Position numbers and translations under genes: made by a program. From Candidatus Methanosphaera massiliense (GTDB taxonomy: Archaea; Methanobacteriota; Methanobacteria; Methanobacteriales; Methanobacteriaceae): 64,000 nucleotides of DNA. Shown here piece by piece: positions 9,741 through 18,830 of this stretch (within the stretch, counting starts at the first letter, position 1; each line of letters opens with the position of its first letter). Below the pieces are notes generated by a model. It saw only the letters and a program-made list of their open reading frames with translations. It did not search any database and was not told where the DNA came from. The DNA is taken from positions 870,501 to 934,500 of the forward strand of contig NZ_JARBXM010000001.1 of NCBI RefSeq assembly GCF_028890305.1, read 5' to 3'.

Positions 9741-10445
9741 ACCCCATGGACAAATTTTAACACAAACTCCACATAATCTAGGACGATTTTTATGTTCTAA
9801 TTCATCCATATGATTATTACATTTATAAGCATCATATCTAAGTTCACGAGGCTCATTTTTAATAAATTTTCTGTTTTTAAATGCACTCACAGGACAATTT
9901 TCAACACATAAACTACAATTACCACATCTTGACTTTAACATATTTTTACAATATGGTACTGGTAGATTGGTTAAGATACTAGCCCAGCGTAATCGTGGAC
10001 CATATTCTGGTGTTATTAACAGACAACTCTTACCTATCCATCCTAATCCTGCCAAGTTTGCAATTAACTTATGAGATAATTCACCCGCTAATTTATCTTT
10101 AGAACTAATATCTGATGCAGGTATACTTTTTGCATCATAGCCTTCTTTAATAATTAACGACACTATTTCTTGTGCAATATCATCCAGTTTATTATTTACT
10201 TCAAGATACTCCTTTAAATATGCTTCTTCAGCTCCAGGTATGTTAATAGTATTTGTAATATCATCATTAATACGCATACCTATACTTATAGCATAAGGGT
10301 AGTGTGCAATATCTATAGGATAAGTATTTTCTATGAATTCTTCAGCATATTCTAAATTACTATAACCATGTAATGATACGTTATTCTCACATATCTTATT
10401 AATTTTATCAATCAAATTTATTTTTAATTGTGTTGTTTTATTCAT
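9738..10445 (-). CDS. QueG-like 4Fe-4S protein
   Basis: 235 aa. The C-terminal 60 residues carry two ferredoxin-type clusters: CGNCSLCVENCP and, after a spaced Cys (YKCNNH), CGVCVKICP. The N-terminal 160 residues carry IDIAHYPYAISIGMRI and KLIANLAGLGWIGKSCLLITPEYGPRLRW. The latter is typical of epoxyqueuosine reductase (QueG) relatives and reductive-dehalogenase-like proteins. It is shorter than bacterial QueG because it ends just after the second cluster (ICPWG), without the HEAT-like tail. Archaeal paralogues have unknown substrates, so queuosine chemistry is not claimed. Confidence 0.7.
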   Translation of the reverse strand: MNKTTQLKINLIDKINKICENNVSLHGYSNLEYAEEFIENTYPIDIAHYPYAISIGMRINDDITNTINIPGAEEAYLKEYLEVNNKLDDIAQEIVSLIIKEGYDAKSIPASDISSKDKLAGELSHKLIANLAGLGWIGKSCLLITPEYGPRLRWASILTNLPVPYCKNMLKSRCGNCSLCVENCPVSAFKNRKFIKNEPRELRYDAYKCNNHMDELEHKNRPRLCGVCVKICPWG

Positions 10446-10497
10446 TATTTTTCAACTCAGTTTATTGTTTTAAAATTCTCGGTAGTTCTTTTTTCGT

Positions 10498-10749
10498 TCA
10501 ATTATCATTATTATTTTCGATTATGGGCTTTGTAGTATGAATATAATATATTATCCTATGTGTTCCTGATTTCATACGTTTACATCTGGGACATTTAGAA
10601 CTTTTTATATTAATATTTGCTGATGTGTAATGGTTTTGTCTTAGTTTTTCTAAATCTTCTTTTAGTTTATTGTACTCTTGTAAGTTTTTCTTTTTTGTTT
10701 TTTTCAAGTCTTTTAAGGAGTGTTTAGTGTATTGTAGTATGTAATTCAT
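10498..10749 (-). CDS. RelE/ParE-type toxin, probable
   Basis: 83 aa. It begins MNYILQYTKHSLKDLKKTKKK, a common RelE-fold opening (strand, then SLKDLKKL helix). It ends with GTHRIIYYIHTTKPIIENN, like the C-terminal strands of RelE toxins. A CPRC pair lies between them, as in some archaeal members where it may bind zinc. It lies 25 bases downstream of a small RHH-like gene in the same direction, the antitoxin-toxin arrangement. Inferred activity is mRNA cleavage or another translation block; this is not shown by the sequence. Confidence 0.65.
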   Translation of the reverse strand: MNYILQYTKHSLKDLKKTKKKNLQEYNKLKEDLEKLRQNHYTSANINIKSSKCPRCKRMKSGTHRIIYYIHTTKPIIENNNDN

Positions 10750-10774
10750 AGTACACCTTGTTTTTCTATTTCAT

Positions 10775-11014
10775 CTATTTTTTATCTAAATTATCAGTAT
10801 CTATATTGTATGTATCAGTATTATCTCCTTTTTCGAATTGGTCTATCATTTTATTACAATATTCAGCTTCTTCGTCAGTGAGGTATTCTTTTTCTGTGTA
10901 TTGTTGGATTAATGCATTATATATTATGTCATTGTATGATTTATTTTTAGGACAAATTTTAGTTAATAATTTATGTGTTTTTTCACTTACTTTTATTGAT
11001 TTACTTAAAACCAT
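10775..11014 (-). CDS. Antitoxin of the RelE-type pair, probable
   Basis: 79 aa. The first half (SKSIKVSEKTHKLLTKIC, then SYNDIIYNALIQQY) looks like a ribbon-helix-helix DNA-binding segment: strand, helix, turn with K-S-Y, helix. The second half is acidic (DEEAEYCNKMIDQFEKGDNTD) and could neutralise the basic toxin. AAGGAGG-type sequence lies just upstream of its ATG. Two near-identical 17-bp sites lie 120-240 bases upstream and may be operators. Confidence 0.65.
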   Translation of the reverse strand: MVLSKSIKVSEKTHKLLTKICPKNKSYNDIIYNALIQQYTEKEYLTDEEAEYCNKMIDQFEKGDNTDTYNIDTDNLDKK

Positions 11015-11698
11015 TAGTTAAAACCTCCTTATAATTATAATATATTATTTTAGAAGAATATAATATCCTTCTACTCAGTAGAAAGAGTGTATATAATAAA
11101 AATTAATAGTTAAAAAAAATATTGCTTTTTTTGTCTGTGTATGTTCCGTGTGAGGTGTACAGTGTTCTTTTCTTTGTTTATTTTCTTTCTTATATATATT
11201 AACTCAGAATAAAAAAAAAATTCTCATTTTTTGTTCCATGTATGTTCCGTTTGAGTTATTTTTACTTCAATCATTTCAATGGATTTCATTTTTATTTTTA
11301 TTATTTAAAATAAAATTTTATATTTATAATAATATGTATTATTCTTTAGTAATTTTTATACTGTTTTGTCTATATGTACCAGCATAAATATTAGTATTTT
11401 CATCAAGTTTTAATTATTTTCATATGATTCAATATCTGATTATATGGTTTCAGTTCATTGACTTCTTCAGATATATAATATAATAAATAAGTAAGAATAA
11501 GTATAATAAAAATAAAAAATAATCAATTAAAATAAGAATTGATAATTTATACAAATCGTATATGTTGTATATCATTGAAGTATATTTAATCTGATTTAAT
11601 ATAGTTTAACATATTTTATAAAAAAAGGAAAGACCATATAATATACAGTTGTTTCTATACTATCATATACCAGTATGATTTTCAAAAAAAAAGAAAAG
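11015..11698. other. 684-bp AT-rich intergenic tract
   Basis: No supportable gene. It holds the leader of the toxin-antitoxin operon and the direct repeat at 11138 and 11239. The rest is low-complexity A/T sequence. Confidence 0.6.
11138..11255. repeat. 17-bp direct repeat upstream of the toxin-antitoxin operon
   Basis: TGTATGTTCCGTGTGAG at 11138-11154 and TGTATGTTCCGTTTGAG at 11239-11255 differ at one base and are 101 bp apart. Both follow a T-run, so the similarity is part of a looser repeat of about 60 bp. Possible antitoxin operators or a local duplication. Confidence 0.6.
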
Positions 11699-12340
11699 TT
11701 ATATGAAATAAATAATTAAAAATGTTAACGTCAAGGGAATAATATTTAGTCCTACTACTATTAATTTTATTTTTCGATAATTTTTATATTTATCTATGTT
11801 TTTATCTTTTTCAATGTTATAATGTGTAAACTTTGAAAGTTGTTTAATTAATAGTTTTGGATTAAAACATAATGTAATTATTATAAAATTATATATTAAT
11901 AGATATAAATTTACTATATTTCTAATGAATATGTCACTATAATCTATTAATAGATTATAACTTCCTTCTATTTGAACAAAGGTAACGAATATAAATATAG
12001 TTGTTAATTGAATATAATATGTATTTTCATCAAGTTTATTGTTTATAGGGTTTTGTATTTTTTTATTTAAATCATTTGATTTTATAAAAAATCCTATTAT
12101 TGTATAAATTAAAAGAATTATCATTTGTCGTAAAAAAAAGGGATTAAAAATATATAATACGATTAACAATAAGATTAACAATAATATCATTAAAAGACCA
12201 ATAAATTCTGATTTCAGACTCCTATTTTCTAAATAAATTTTAAATCCAAGTTTCTCATATATGAAATTACTTTTTTCAACATGGTTAATACATGGAAACA
12301 TGAAAAGAAAAATAAAAATGAATATTAAATCATCTAACAT
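11699..12340 (-). CDS. Unknown membrane protein
   Basis: 213 aa with about six hydrophobic helices. One is at the N-terminus (IFIFIFLFMFPCI), a pair lies near residues 48-80, and others lie near 110-130, 140-160 and at the C-terminus (LIVVGLNIIPLTLTFLIIYFI). Basic loops such as KLSKFTHYNIEKDKNIDKYK lie between helices. I do not recognise the family. It starts 10 bases after the gene at 12351-13049 and probably shares its transcript. Very AT-rich, like the rest of this accessory block. Confidence 0.55.
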   Translation of the reverse strand: MLDDLIFIFIFLFMFPCINHVEKSNFIYEKLGFKIYLENRSLKSEFIGLLMILLLILLLIVLYIFNPFFLRQMIILLIYTIIGFFIKSNDLNKKIQNPINNKLDENTYYIQLTTIFIFVTFVQIEGSYNLLIDYSDIFIRNIVNLYLLIYNFIIITLCFNPKLLIKQLSKFTHYNIEKDKNIDKYKNYRKIKLIVVGLNIIPLTLTFLIIYFI

Positions 12341-12350
12341 ATTAACAACT

Positions 12351-13049
12351 CTATAAATTTTCTTCTGGGAAATATAAATATGTTTCTTGAACAGTCATGT
12401 TTCTTGCTCCAGTTTCATAATCAATATATACTGCATGGTATCTATCATAACCAAATTTAGTATATGGTATTTCAACAATATCTACTTTATTATGGCTTGA
12501 TGTATTATATATTTCCACATAATCGTAATCATCTAAATAATTTTTGTGGGTAAAATATTTATTCCAATCAGAAGAATTCCCTTGACTATCTCTAAAATAA
12601 ATAGCTACCTGATGTGTTTCAAGAATAATAAAGAAAATTCCAATTACAGACCCTGATGTTGGTGAAAACTTGTAACTTATACTTGTTAAAGGTATTTCAA
12701 TTAAATCTTTATAGGATTTAGCTATTTCTACATAATCATTTATTTGTGATGTTATTTTTAACCAGTTTTTATTGTATTTGTCTGATACTATGTATATTTT
12801 GTCAACGTCATCTTTCATAAAGCGAATGTCACTTTCGTCACGATGTATTACTCCACCATTTGCACTGGTATTTGTCTTAATAAACTCATCATAATCACTT
12901 GAATTTATGGTAATTGTATTACTAAGTATAGGTAACATTATATTATGAATTATTGAATCTACTCCTCCTATTTCATTGATTATTATTGTATAGTTTGTAT
13001 TATTTTCCGTATTTAATGTAAGTGTATTATTTCTAACTTTCACGTGCAT
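12351..13049 (-). CDS. Unknown protein, probably 5'-truncated
   Basis: 232 aa from the first usable ATG. It is beta-rich with no clear signal peptide. Motifs include IIINEIGGVDSIIHNIMLP, a single hydrophobic segment (SVIGIFFIILETHQVAIYF) and YHAVYIDYETGARNMTV. I do not recognise the family. The same frame stays open 135 bases upstream of the ATG (to 13184) and encodes plausible protein (WSGFTASYLEKYC) without a start codon. The present ORF therefore looks like the 3' part of a longer gene whose beginning was lost. Confidence 0.45.
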   Translation of the reverse strand: MHVKVRNNTLTLNTENNTNYTIIINEIGGVDSIIHNIMLPILSNTITINSSDYDEFIKTNTSANGGVIHRDESDIRFMKDDVDKIYIVSDKYNKNWLKITSQINDYVEIAKSYKDLIEIPLTSISYKFSPTSGSVIGIFFIILETHQVAIYFRDSQGNSSDWNKYFTHKNYLDDYDYVEIYNTSSHNKVDIVEIPYTKFGYDRYHAVYIDYETGARNMTVQETYLYFPEENL

Positions 13050-13184
13050 GTTTTTATTTTCGGATAGATCTTTGATGAAGTCATATGTAGCTGAACTTGC
13101 ATTAAGACCTGTGAATTCTAAACAATATTTTTCTAAATATGATGCTGTAAAACCACTCCATATATTATAAGAATAAATTTTTGT
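13050..13184 (-). pseudogene. Start-less upstream extension of the 12351-13049 gene
   Basis: In-frame open sequence of 45 codons after a TAA at 13185-13187, with no ATG or GTG start. It encodes a normal-looking segment (YNIWSGFTASYLEKYC, then LEFTGLNASSATYDFIK) that runs directly into the annotated ATG. Best read as the stump of a truncated gene. Confidence 0.4.
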
Positions 13185-13230
13185 TTATATGCTATATGAA
13201 TTATGTATTTTATTAAAAATATAACTTTTA

Positions 13231-13240
13231 GGGGGGGGGG
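13231..13240. repeat. G10 homopolymer
   Basis: Ten G in a row on the + strand in very AT-rich surroundings, between the 3' end of the 13290-13997 gene and the truncated gene below it. Similar tracts occur at 31830 (G11) and 35342 (G10). Confidence 0.95.
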
Positions 13241-13289
13241 TTCTATTTCCAAAAAAAAAGAAGAAAATAACTTATGATTATTATACTAA

Positions 13290-13997
13290 TTAAAATAATC
13301 CCCATGAATTCAAAAACATAAGTAATAATGCTACAAAGTCAGGAATAAATGGTAAAAAGTAAGCACATAACATGTAATCACTATATCCTGGTTGATATCT
13401 TATATCATAAGACCAATGTTCATTAATTTTATCCATAAATGTGAATAACAACAAAATAACCACAAGAGAACCAACAATTATAATCCGAGGTAAAACAGAA
13501 AATCCATAAGCATTATATACACCGTAGTAAAATGGAAATACTGAACCAAAGATAAAGGAAGGTATACTTCTGTTAACTAATTCTGTATAGCTTAGGGGTA
13601 TACTTTCATTCAACAGACAGTCTTTTGCATATTCATCACATGGAATATCACACCTTGAATCTTCACCAAAAACATGAGGTCTCAATAAAATAACACAACC
13701 CCAATACAAAACAACAAAAGATATAGGCCAGACAGCGAAGAAAAATACACGTATTAATATAGTATCCCACAAAGAATGTTTATAAATGAGAAGTGCTGGA
13801 ATACTAAAACTAAAAAATAATATTCCGGCAATTATATTTCTTACACCTTGAGCTTTTCCTGTTAATGTATCATTTTTAACACCATTATAAATAACATTCT
13901 TTTGTAAACCAAAAAAATTAAAGATTTTAGTTTCAAAGATCCAATATGTAAAATACACTATTAAAACTAAAATAACATAATACCAATACCAATGCAT
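13290..13997 (-). CDS. Unknown multi-pass membrane protein
   Basis: 235 aa with about six membrane helices: residues 3-20, 52-66, 78-105, 150-165, 172-192 and 212-232. A Cys-containing loop (SRCDIPCDEYAKDC) lies between the third and fourth helices and probably faces outside. I do not recognise the family. One base separates it from the end of the small gene upstream (13999-14205), so they are translated together. It lies in a stretch of unknown genes and remnants, which suggests recently acquired or decaying DNA. Confidence 0.55.
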   Translation of the reverse strand: MHWYWYYVILVLIVYFTYWIFETKIFNFFGLQKNVIYNGVKNDTLTGKAQGVRNIIAGILFFSFSIPALLIYKHSLWDTILIRVFFFAVWPISFVVLYWGCVILLRPHVFGEDSRCDIPCDEYAKDCLLNESIPLSYTELVNRSIPSFIFGSVFPFYYGVYNAYGFSVLPRIIIVGSLVVILLLFTFMDKINEHWSYDIRYQPGYSDYMLCAYFLPFIPDFVALLLMFLNSWGLF

Positions 13998-13998
13998 T

Positions 13999-14205
13999 CT
14001 AATTACAACCTAAAAAAACGGGGTTATACAAAGTATAACCTGAATTATAACTATCAGTAGAATCTGTAGCAACATACGTTGCATCAATATGAAGCGTATT
14101 TAAACCAGCAGCTATTCGTTTATAAAAATTATAAGCATATTCCTGTGCAGTTATAGCCTCTTTTAACATTTTATCAACAAAATGTTTAACCAATTGATTA
14201 CTCAT
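13999..14205 (-). CDS. Unknown small protein
   Basis: 68 aa, soluble, no signal peptide. It begins with a helix (NQLVKHFVDKMLKEAITAQEYAYNFY) and ends with a Y/S/T-rich tail. Its stop lies one base before the ATG of the membrane protein at 13997, so it is probably a translationally coupled partner. No family recognised. It could also be the N-terminal stump of a longer protein. Confidence 0.4.
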   Translation of the reverse strand: MSNQLVKHFVDKMLKEAITAQEYAYNFYKRIAAGLNTLHIDATYVATDSTDSYNSGYTLYNPVFLGCN

Positions 14206-14441
14206 TTTTTATTCAACATTTAATTTCATCTCTTTCTAAAAATACTTCATAAAAAAAAATAATAGTTATAATAATATTTTTCTAAAAATTAGTATATAAA
14301 ATCAATGATTAAATATAATTAGATGATGTCAACTATTGTGACAATGATTTTTTTCTATAGTAGAGACAGACAAAAATAGAATTTTCAAATTAAATCATAC
14401 AATATAAAAAAAAAATATTATTTTTTATATGTACAATTAAG

Positions 14442-14560
14442 TCACCAAATCTGTTCTAAACTATGTCCTAATTCAGTCATGAAATAATTGGTTATAACAT
14501 AACAAATATATGATTCCATAAAACACATGCTACTGATAAAAGTACATACAGTATAATGTA
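14442..14560 (-). pseudogene. Possible gene remnant
   Basis: About 38 codons open to a TGA at 14442-14444, with plausible protein composition (FMESYICYVITNYFMTE, then LGHSLEQIW). No ribosome site or full-length gene. Weak evidence. Confidence 0.25.
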
Positions 14561-15133
14561 TTTACAAAAAGTATTTGCAATAGATAAGATCCAGGATGTA
14601 TTTACAGTATCATACCAACTACTATAACAGGTAGTATATAAAATAATTGTTGAATATTAGTGAGTGTTCTTTTAGTAATGTACTATAATTAACACTAAAA
14701 AAATACAATAAAACTTTTTCACGAGATTTTTCCAAAAAATCGTATAACTTGTTTTAAACATCCTTTCTTGAAGTATTAGAAAATATTTATTATATCATTT
14801 ATTGTCATATATTGTAAATTTCCAATGCTTTTAACTATAGTAATACTTAGTGAGTCTATCAAAATTAGTTTTTATTTTATTAATATTCATAATTGAATTA
14901 TATTGAAGGATATCTTTTATTAGTTTTACACTTCCCCTATTTGAAAATAGAAAACCCAATATAAAAAATACAGCCTTAATATCATTCTTCTTTTTTTTAC
15001 AATAATTTTAAATGTGACAATAAATATTACAAAGTTTTATAGGTACTAAAAAAATATAAAAAAATCAGAAAAATTAAAAACTAAAAAAATGCTACATGCT
15101 ACATTTTATATTTTTAAAAAAGATATATCCCTT

Positions 15134-15281
15134 TCACTGATTCTTATGGTATGTTTCATGCTCTTTTTCTAGTAGCTCAATTTTAGTATTTTTGTATAAT
15201 ATAGATACACTAATGTTATATTTATCTGCAATACGTTGACTTTGTTCTTTTGTTATAGTAGGCAGACCAAATTAGAGTTTA
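15134..15281 (-). pseudogene. Remnant of a helix-turn-helix-like protein
   Basis: A TAA at 15282-15284 is followed by about 48 codons ending in TGA at 15134-15136. The frame reads GLPTITKEQSQRIADKY, then NISVSILYKNTKIELLEKE, like the C-terminal part of a DNA-binding or transposase-type HTH protein. There is no start codon. Interpreted as a 3' fragment of a lost gene. Confidence 0.4.
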
Positions 15282-15367
15282 ACATATTATCGTTTCTCCT
15301 ATTTATTAATTTAATTATCGTTTTACCTATTTATAGTATGTAGTTATTTGATAGGGATTAAATAATT

Positions 15368-15405
15368 AAAAAAAAGAGAGGGGAAAGTGATTTTACAGGG
15401 GGAAT
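15368..15405 (-). terminator. C-rich/oligo-T 3' end
   Basis: On the minus strand: a CCCCC run, then CACTTTCCCCTCTC, then eight T. It lies about 110 bases downstream of the small secreted-protein gene at 15512-15727 and is the clearest example of the recurring C-run plus T-run. Confidence 0.5.
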
Positions 15406-15511
15406 TGTTGACTAAAAAAATTTTCTATTTTTTGTCATACAGCGATTATCTGAGTGTATATGATGTTGGATAATATTTTCAAGAGATTAATTTTGGATTA
15501 GCTCGTATTTT

Positions 15512-15727
15512 TTAGTTGTCTATAGAACTATGATATGGGTACTCTGTAACAGTAGTACTTAGAAATAAACTTTCATTATAAGTTAATTCTCCAGCATTAT
15601 GATATCCTTCGGGAGGTGTTATCTGAAAGATTTCACATTCACCATTATCATATCCAAACCATCCAGCATTAACGGTAGTTAAAGATAATAAAATTATTGC
15701 TCCTATAAGTACATATCTTATATTCAT
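15512..15727 (-). CDS. Small secreted protein, possibly truncated
   Basis: 71 aa. Residues 1-21 form a classical signal peptide (MNIRYVLIGAIILLSLTTVNA, probable cut after NA). The mature part is about 50 residues with GWFGYDNGECEIFQ and GYHNAGELTYNESLFLST. I do not recognise it. A start-less fragment at 19258-19336 has a similar GYH-x4-NYSE pattern. The gene may be the 5' stump of a longer surface protein. Its start lies 25 bases from one end of the MITE-like element. Confidence 0.5.
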   Translation of the reverse strand: MNIRYVLIGAIILLSLTTVNAGWFGYDNGECEIFQITPPEGYHNAGELTYNESLFLSTTVTEYPYHSSIDN

Positions 15728-15752
15728 TCATGATCACGAAGTTATTATTTAA

Positions 15753-16077
15753 ATTAGTAATTAGAAGATTATCTTGTATATGATAATCTCTTCTGTTGAG
15801 TAAAGTAAGTCTAAAATCTCTTCTAAAACTAATTTTTCCCTAAATTATTTAGTGATTGTTAGTTGAGATGATTGTTATGTACAAATCAATCTCCACAGTA
15901 GTAATATTATTCTTAGATATTATTAAGATGGTAAATATTCTTAAATTATTTAAGATAGTGTAGAGTCTTACTAGAGTTCTTACTCATGAGAATTCTAACA
16001 GTTACAATTCTCTATATTTCCTCATAAAATTATTAGAAATTGCTTGATTAAGTATGCATAAACTTCTAATTACTAAT
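15753..16077. mobile_element. MITE-like element with 15-bp inverted ends
   Basis: ATTAGTAATTAGAAG at 15753-15767 is perfectly inverted as CTTCTAATTACTAAT at 16063-16077, bounding 325 bp without coding capacity. The interior is full of smaller inverted repeats: AGATTATC/GATAATCT (15766-15789), CTAAATTATTTAG (15840-15852), CTTAAATTATTTAAG (15940-15954) and GAGAATT/AATTCTC (15988-16012). The sequence TTATTTAA occurs next to both ends, but at the right end it is 8 bases away, so a target duplication is not proven. It could instead be a structured RNA locus. Confidence 0.45.
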
Positions 16078-16143
16078 GTTTACTTTTATTTAAAGATACA
16101 TATAAATTTAATATATTATATCTAGTAATGATTTATCTATCTC

Positions 16144-16815
16144 TTATTTTAGATTATATATGGAGACTATTGCTCTGTTTTTAAATAACACGTAGGATGG
16201 TATCATCACAACAAGGAATACAAAGAAGAGTATTATCATTAGAATTATGAATATGTTTATTAGTATGCTTGCAAAGTTTCCTAGGAACATTATAGTCATT
16301 ATTACTATTAATGTTACTCCTATAATTCCAAGAATGATTATAAATGTTGCTATTATGAATTCAATGTATGTTATTCCAACTGATTTAATAATTTCAAAGA
16401 TCTTTGAAAAGTTAAATCCTTCTTTGAACTGTTTATTGTCTATCATAAGAACGGTAGCAATTTGGGAGAGGTAGTAGCTTAATAATGATAGTACGATTAA
16501 TATTGTAAATAGGGTGTAATAATCTACTCTTTCTAGATTAAATGCTATTAATATTATAATGATTTCAGGCAGGAAATAGAGTGTTTTTAATATTAGTAGT
16601 TTTAATCCGTTGATGATTTTTTCTGTATTTAAAGTAATGTCTGGTAGTTTGTCCTTATTGTTTATCATCCCATCCATGCAGTTTTCAATAATATGATATG
16701 AATAACTTTCTATTAGTATTAGGGGAAATAAGAGTATTCCTATGTAATATAGTATTATCTGGTTTTTGTTTGTTCCAACATATTCTAGTCCATCTTTTAA
16801 TATATCAAATATCAT
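16144..16815 (-). CDS. DUF4013-like membrane protein
   Basis: About 223 aa with five or six long hydrophobic helices. The N-terminal [20 protein letters not shown] is a short amphipathic start, as in DUF4013 proteins common in Methanobacteriales. The C-terminal half carries [20 protein letters not shown] and [19 protein letters not shown]. Function unknown. Three ATGs are possible; 16815 has AAAGGATG at a good distance. Its start overlaps the end of the XRE regulator, so the two are coupled. Confidence 0.55.
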   Translation of the reverse strand: MIFDILKDGLEYVGTNKNQIILYYIGILLFPLILIESYSYHIIENCMDGMINNKDKLPDITLNTEKIINGLKLLILKTLYFLPEIIIILIAFNLERVDYYTLFTILIVLSLLSYYLSQIATVLMIDNKQFKEGFNFSKIFEIIKSVGITYIEFIIATFIIILGIIGVTLIVIMTIMFLGNFASILINIFIILMIILFFVFLVVMIPSYVLFKNRAIVSIYNLK

Positions 16816-17029
16816 TTTTTTCATCCTTTTTTTCATCTTCTAATATGAACACTTCTTCTATGTGTTCTTTGTTTAATAATTTTGTTATTTTATATGCCAC
16901 CAATAGTGATGGATTGTATTTTCCATTTTCAAGCGCGTTTATTGTTTGTCTTGAAACTCCAACTTTTTCTGCAAAGTCTTTCTGAGTAATTCCGATCTCC
17001 TGTCTTAAATATTTAATTCTTGTTTTCAT
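16805..17029 (-). CDS. XRE-family helix-turn-helix regulator
   Basis: 74 aa, compact Cro/CI-type regulator. The HTH lies at residues about 4-55: [20 protein letters not shown], then [20 protein letters not shown]. An acidic/basic tail follows. This short form is common next to ABC-2 transporters and membrane proteins. It overlaps the DUF4013-like gene by 11 bases and lies 92 bases after the ABC permease. A TATA-like stretch upstream (about 17070) suggests its own promoter. Confidence 0.85.
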   Translation of the reverse strand: MKTRIKYLRQEIGITQKDFAEKVGVSRQTINALENGKYNPSLLVAYKITKLLNKEHIEEVFILEDEKKDEKNDI

Positions 17030-17121
17030 AACTCTTAACCCTATACTTTCTTAAACATATTTTTGTTTTTATATGTATTTAATAGAATTTAATTTATGAG
17101 ATTGAACTTTTTTTTTTTAAA

Positions 17122-17853
17122 TTATAATGGTACGTCCTTTTTTATAAAGTATATGTATGATACAGCCAATCCTATTACAAATGTTGCTAGTATTATAAGA
17201 TATGATGGGATATAGTTTGTAGTGTATTCTATTATTTCACCGCTTGTTATTAGATATGGACAGCTCCATGGGAAGTACATTCCATATTTGCTTCCTGTGA
17301 TTATCATATTTGTAAATGTCAACATAGCCCCTCCTATTATTGCAGGTACAAGATTAGTTATTTTCATAGTTATAAATACTAATGGTGTGAATGTAAGGTA
17401 TAATAACATGTTACATAACAACAACTGCTTAAAATTCTCAAGCACAACATTCATTGTTATTTCTGTTGTTCCTGCTAAGTATCCAAATGCCAACGCTGAA
17501 AGTATTGTTACTACTGTAATAATAAGAACCCATACAAGAAACATGATATATTTACCTAATATGAATAATTCTCTTGATGTAGGGGCAGTCAGTACAGTTT
17601 TTAAGGTATGTTCATTATATTCTCTACCAAATAAGTATGAAATTATGATTGTAAATAGCATGATTACAAATATCACACTCGTATACATATAAACTTGATG
17701 TAGAAATGTTTCTAAAGATATAGTTTGTGAAAATTCTCCAAATTTTGCTGATAAAAACAAAATAAATGATGGAAATATTGCTCCAAGTATTGTTAATAGA
17801 AATATCTTTGATCGTTTAAGCTTTAAAAATTCTATTTCAATAAAATTGTACAT
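17122..17853 (-). CDS. ABC-2 type transporter permease
   Basis: About 243 aa, six membrane helices, ABC-2 family. It begins MYNFIEIEFLKLKRSKIFLL, the usual opening of bacitracin/lantibiotic-immunity type permeases. A loop FGREYNEHTLKTVLTAPTSR follows the second helix, as in this family. The start at 17853 is preferred over 17877 because GAGGTGAT stands at the right distance before it. It overlaps no gene but follows the ATPase by 20 bases. Together they probably export a peptide, antibiotic or lipid. Confidence 0.82.
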   Translation of the reverse strand: MYNFIEIEFLKLKRSKIFLLTILGAIFPSFILFLSAKFGEFSQTISLETFLHQVYMYTSVIFVIMLFTIIISYLFGREYNEHTLKTVLTAPTSRELFILGKYIMFLVWVLIITVVTILSALAFGYLAGTTEITMNVVLENFKQLLLCNMLLYLTFTPLVFITMKITNLVPAIIGGAMLTFTNMIITGSKYGMYFPWSCPYLITSGEIIEYTTNYIPSYLIILATFVIGLAVSYIYFIKKDVPL

Positions 17854-17873
17854 TATATAATCACCTCTTTTTT

Positions 17874-18794
17874 TCATGCTATTAATTCTATCGGGTTTAT
17901 TATTCTTGTGAAATATTCTTCTAGGTTTTCTTCATTTAAATTCATTTTCTTAACTCGTATATCATTTTTAACAAATATTTCATTTATTTTATCTCTAAGG
18001 TTAATATTTGTGTATAAAAAGATTGTATTTGATTCAACAATATTATAGTCTGTAATTTTATGTAATCCCATATCTTCAAGTATTGTTGTTGCTTTATCTA
18101 TGTCTGAAACTTCAAATTCCACGTTTTTGTTTAACTGTTCATGTAATTCTTCTTTTGTTAGTTCAGTTATTAGTTTTCCATTATCCATTACGCCAATTAC
18201 ATCTGCAATGTTTTCTATTTCACTTAGTATGTGACTTGAAATTAATATTGTTGTATTATTTTCCTTTGACATTTTCTTTAACAATCTTCTAATTTCCTTT
18301 ATACCTATGGGATCAAGTCCATTTATGGGTTCATCAAGTATTAACAGCTCGGGCTCATGCATTATTGCTGCTGCTATACCCAATCTTTGCTTCATACCCA
18401 ATGAAAAATTTTTGTATTCTTTTCTACTATTATCTAATGATACTGTATGTAATATTTCTTTTATCTTTTCTTTTTGGTAGTGTCCTCTTATTTTAGCTAT
18501 AATTTCCAGATTTTCTTCTGCCGTAAGGTTCTCATAGAATCCGGGTGTTTCAATTATAGCTCCTATTTTCTTGTATGTTTCATTGTTTGGTTTACTTCCG
18601 AAGAGCATTATTTCACCACTAGTTTCTGTTGCAAGGTTTAACAGCATTCGCATCGTGGTTGTTTTTCCAGCCCCATTTTTTCCCAGTAAAGCATATATTT
18701 TTCCCTTTTCTACATTCATGTAGATGTTGTTAACTACTTTTTTGTCTTTATATTTTTTTGTCAAGTTTTTTGTTTCAATAACATATTCTGTCAT
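17874..18794 (-). CDS. ABC transporter ATP-binding protein
   Basis: 306 aa. Walker A GKNGAGKTTT at about residue 38, signature FSLGMKQRLG at about 134, Walker B LLILDEPINGLDP at about 154, and switch His in ISSHILSE. The extra C-terminal 80 residues are typical of BcrA/drug-export ATPases. It powers the permease encoded directly downstream. An AGGAGATG ribosome site lies 8 bases before the ATG. Three palindromes stand immediately upstream of the TATA-like stretch at 18831-18839. Confidence 0.9.
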   Translation of the reverse strand: MTEYVIETKNLTKKYKDKKVVNNIYMNVEKGKIYALLGKNGAGKTTTMRMLLNLATETSGEIMLFGSKPNNETYKKIGAIIETPGFYENLTAEENLEIIAKIRGHYQKEKIKEILHTVSLDNSRKEYKNFSLGMKQRLGIAAAIMHEPELLILDEPINGLDPIGIKEIRRLLKKMSKENNTTILISSHILSEIENIADVIGVMDNGKLITELTKEELHEQLNKNVEFEVSDIDKATTILEDMGLHKITDYNIVESNTIFLYTNINLRDKINEIFVKNDIRVKKMNLNEENLEEYFTRIINPIELIA

Positions 18795-18830
18795 GGATTA
18801 TACATCTCCTAATTTTGATTCAAATCCTGT

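Larger units (their letters stand above)
14206..15511. other. 1.3-kb AT-rich tract with gene remnants
   Basis: No intact gene is supportable. Two start-less minus-strand reading frames that look like protein (14442-14560 and 15134-15281) suggest degraded genes. The rest is low-complexity A/T sequence. Confidence 0.5.

Noticed and set aside
13999-14205. Fusion of the 68-aa protein with the membrane protein at 13290 by frameshift
   Set aside because: Changing the T7 run near its end by one base does not open the frame into the next gene.
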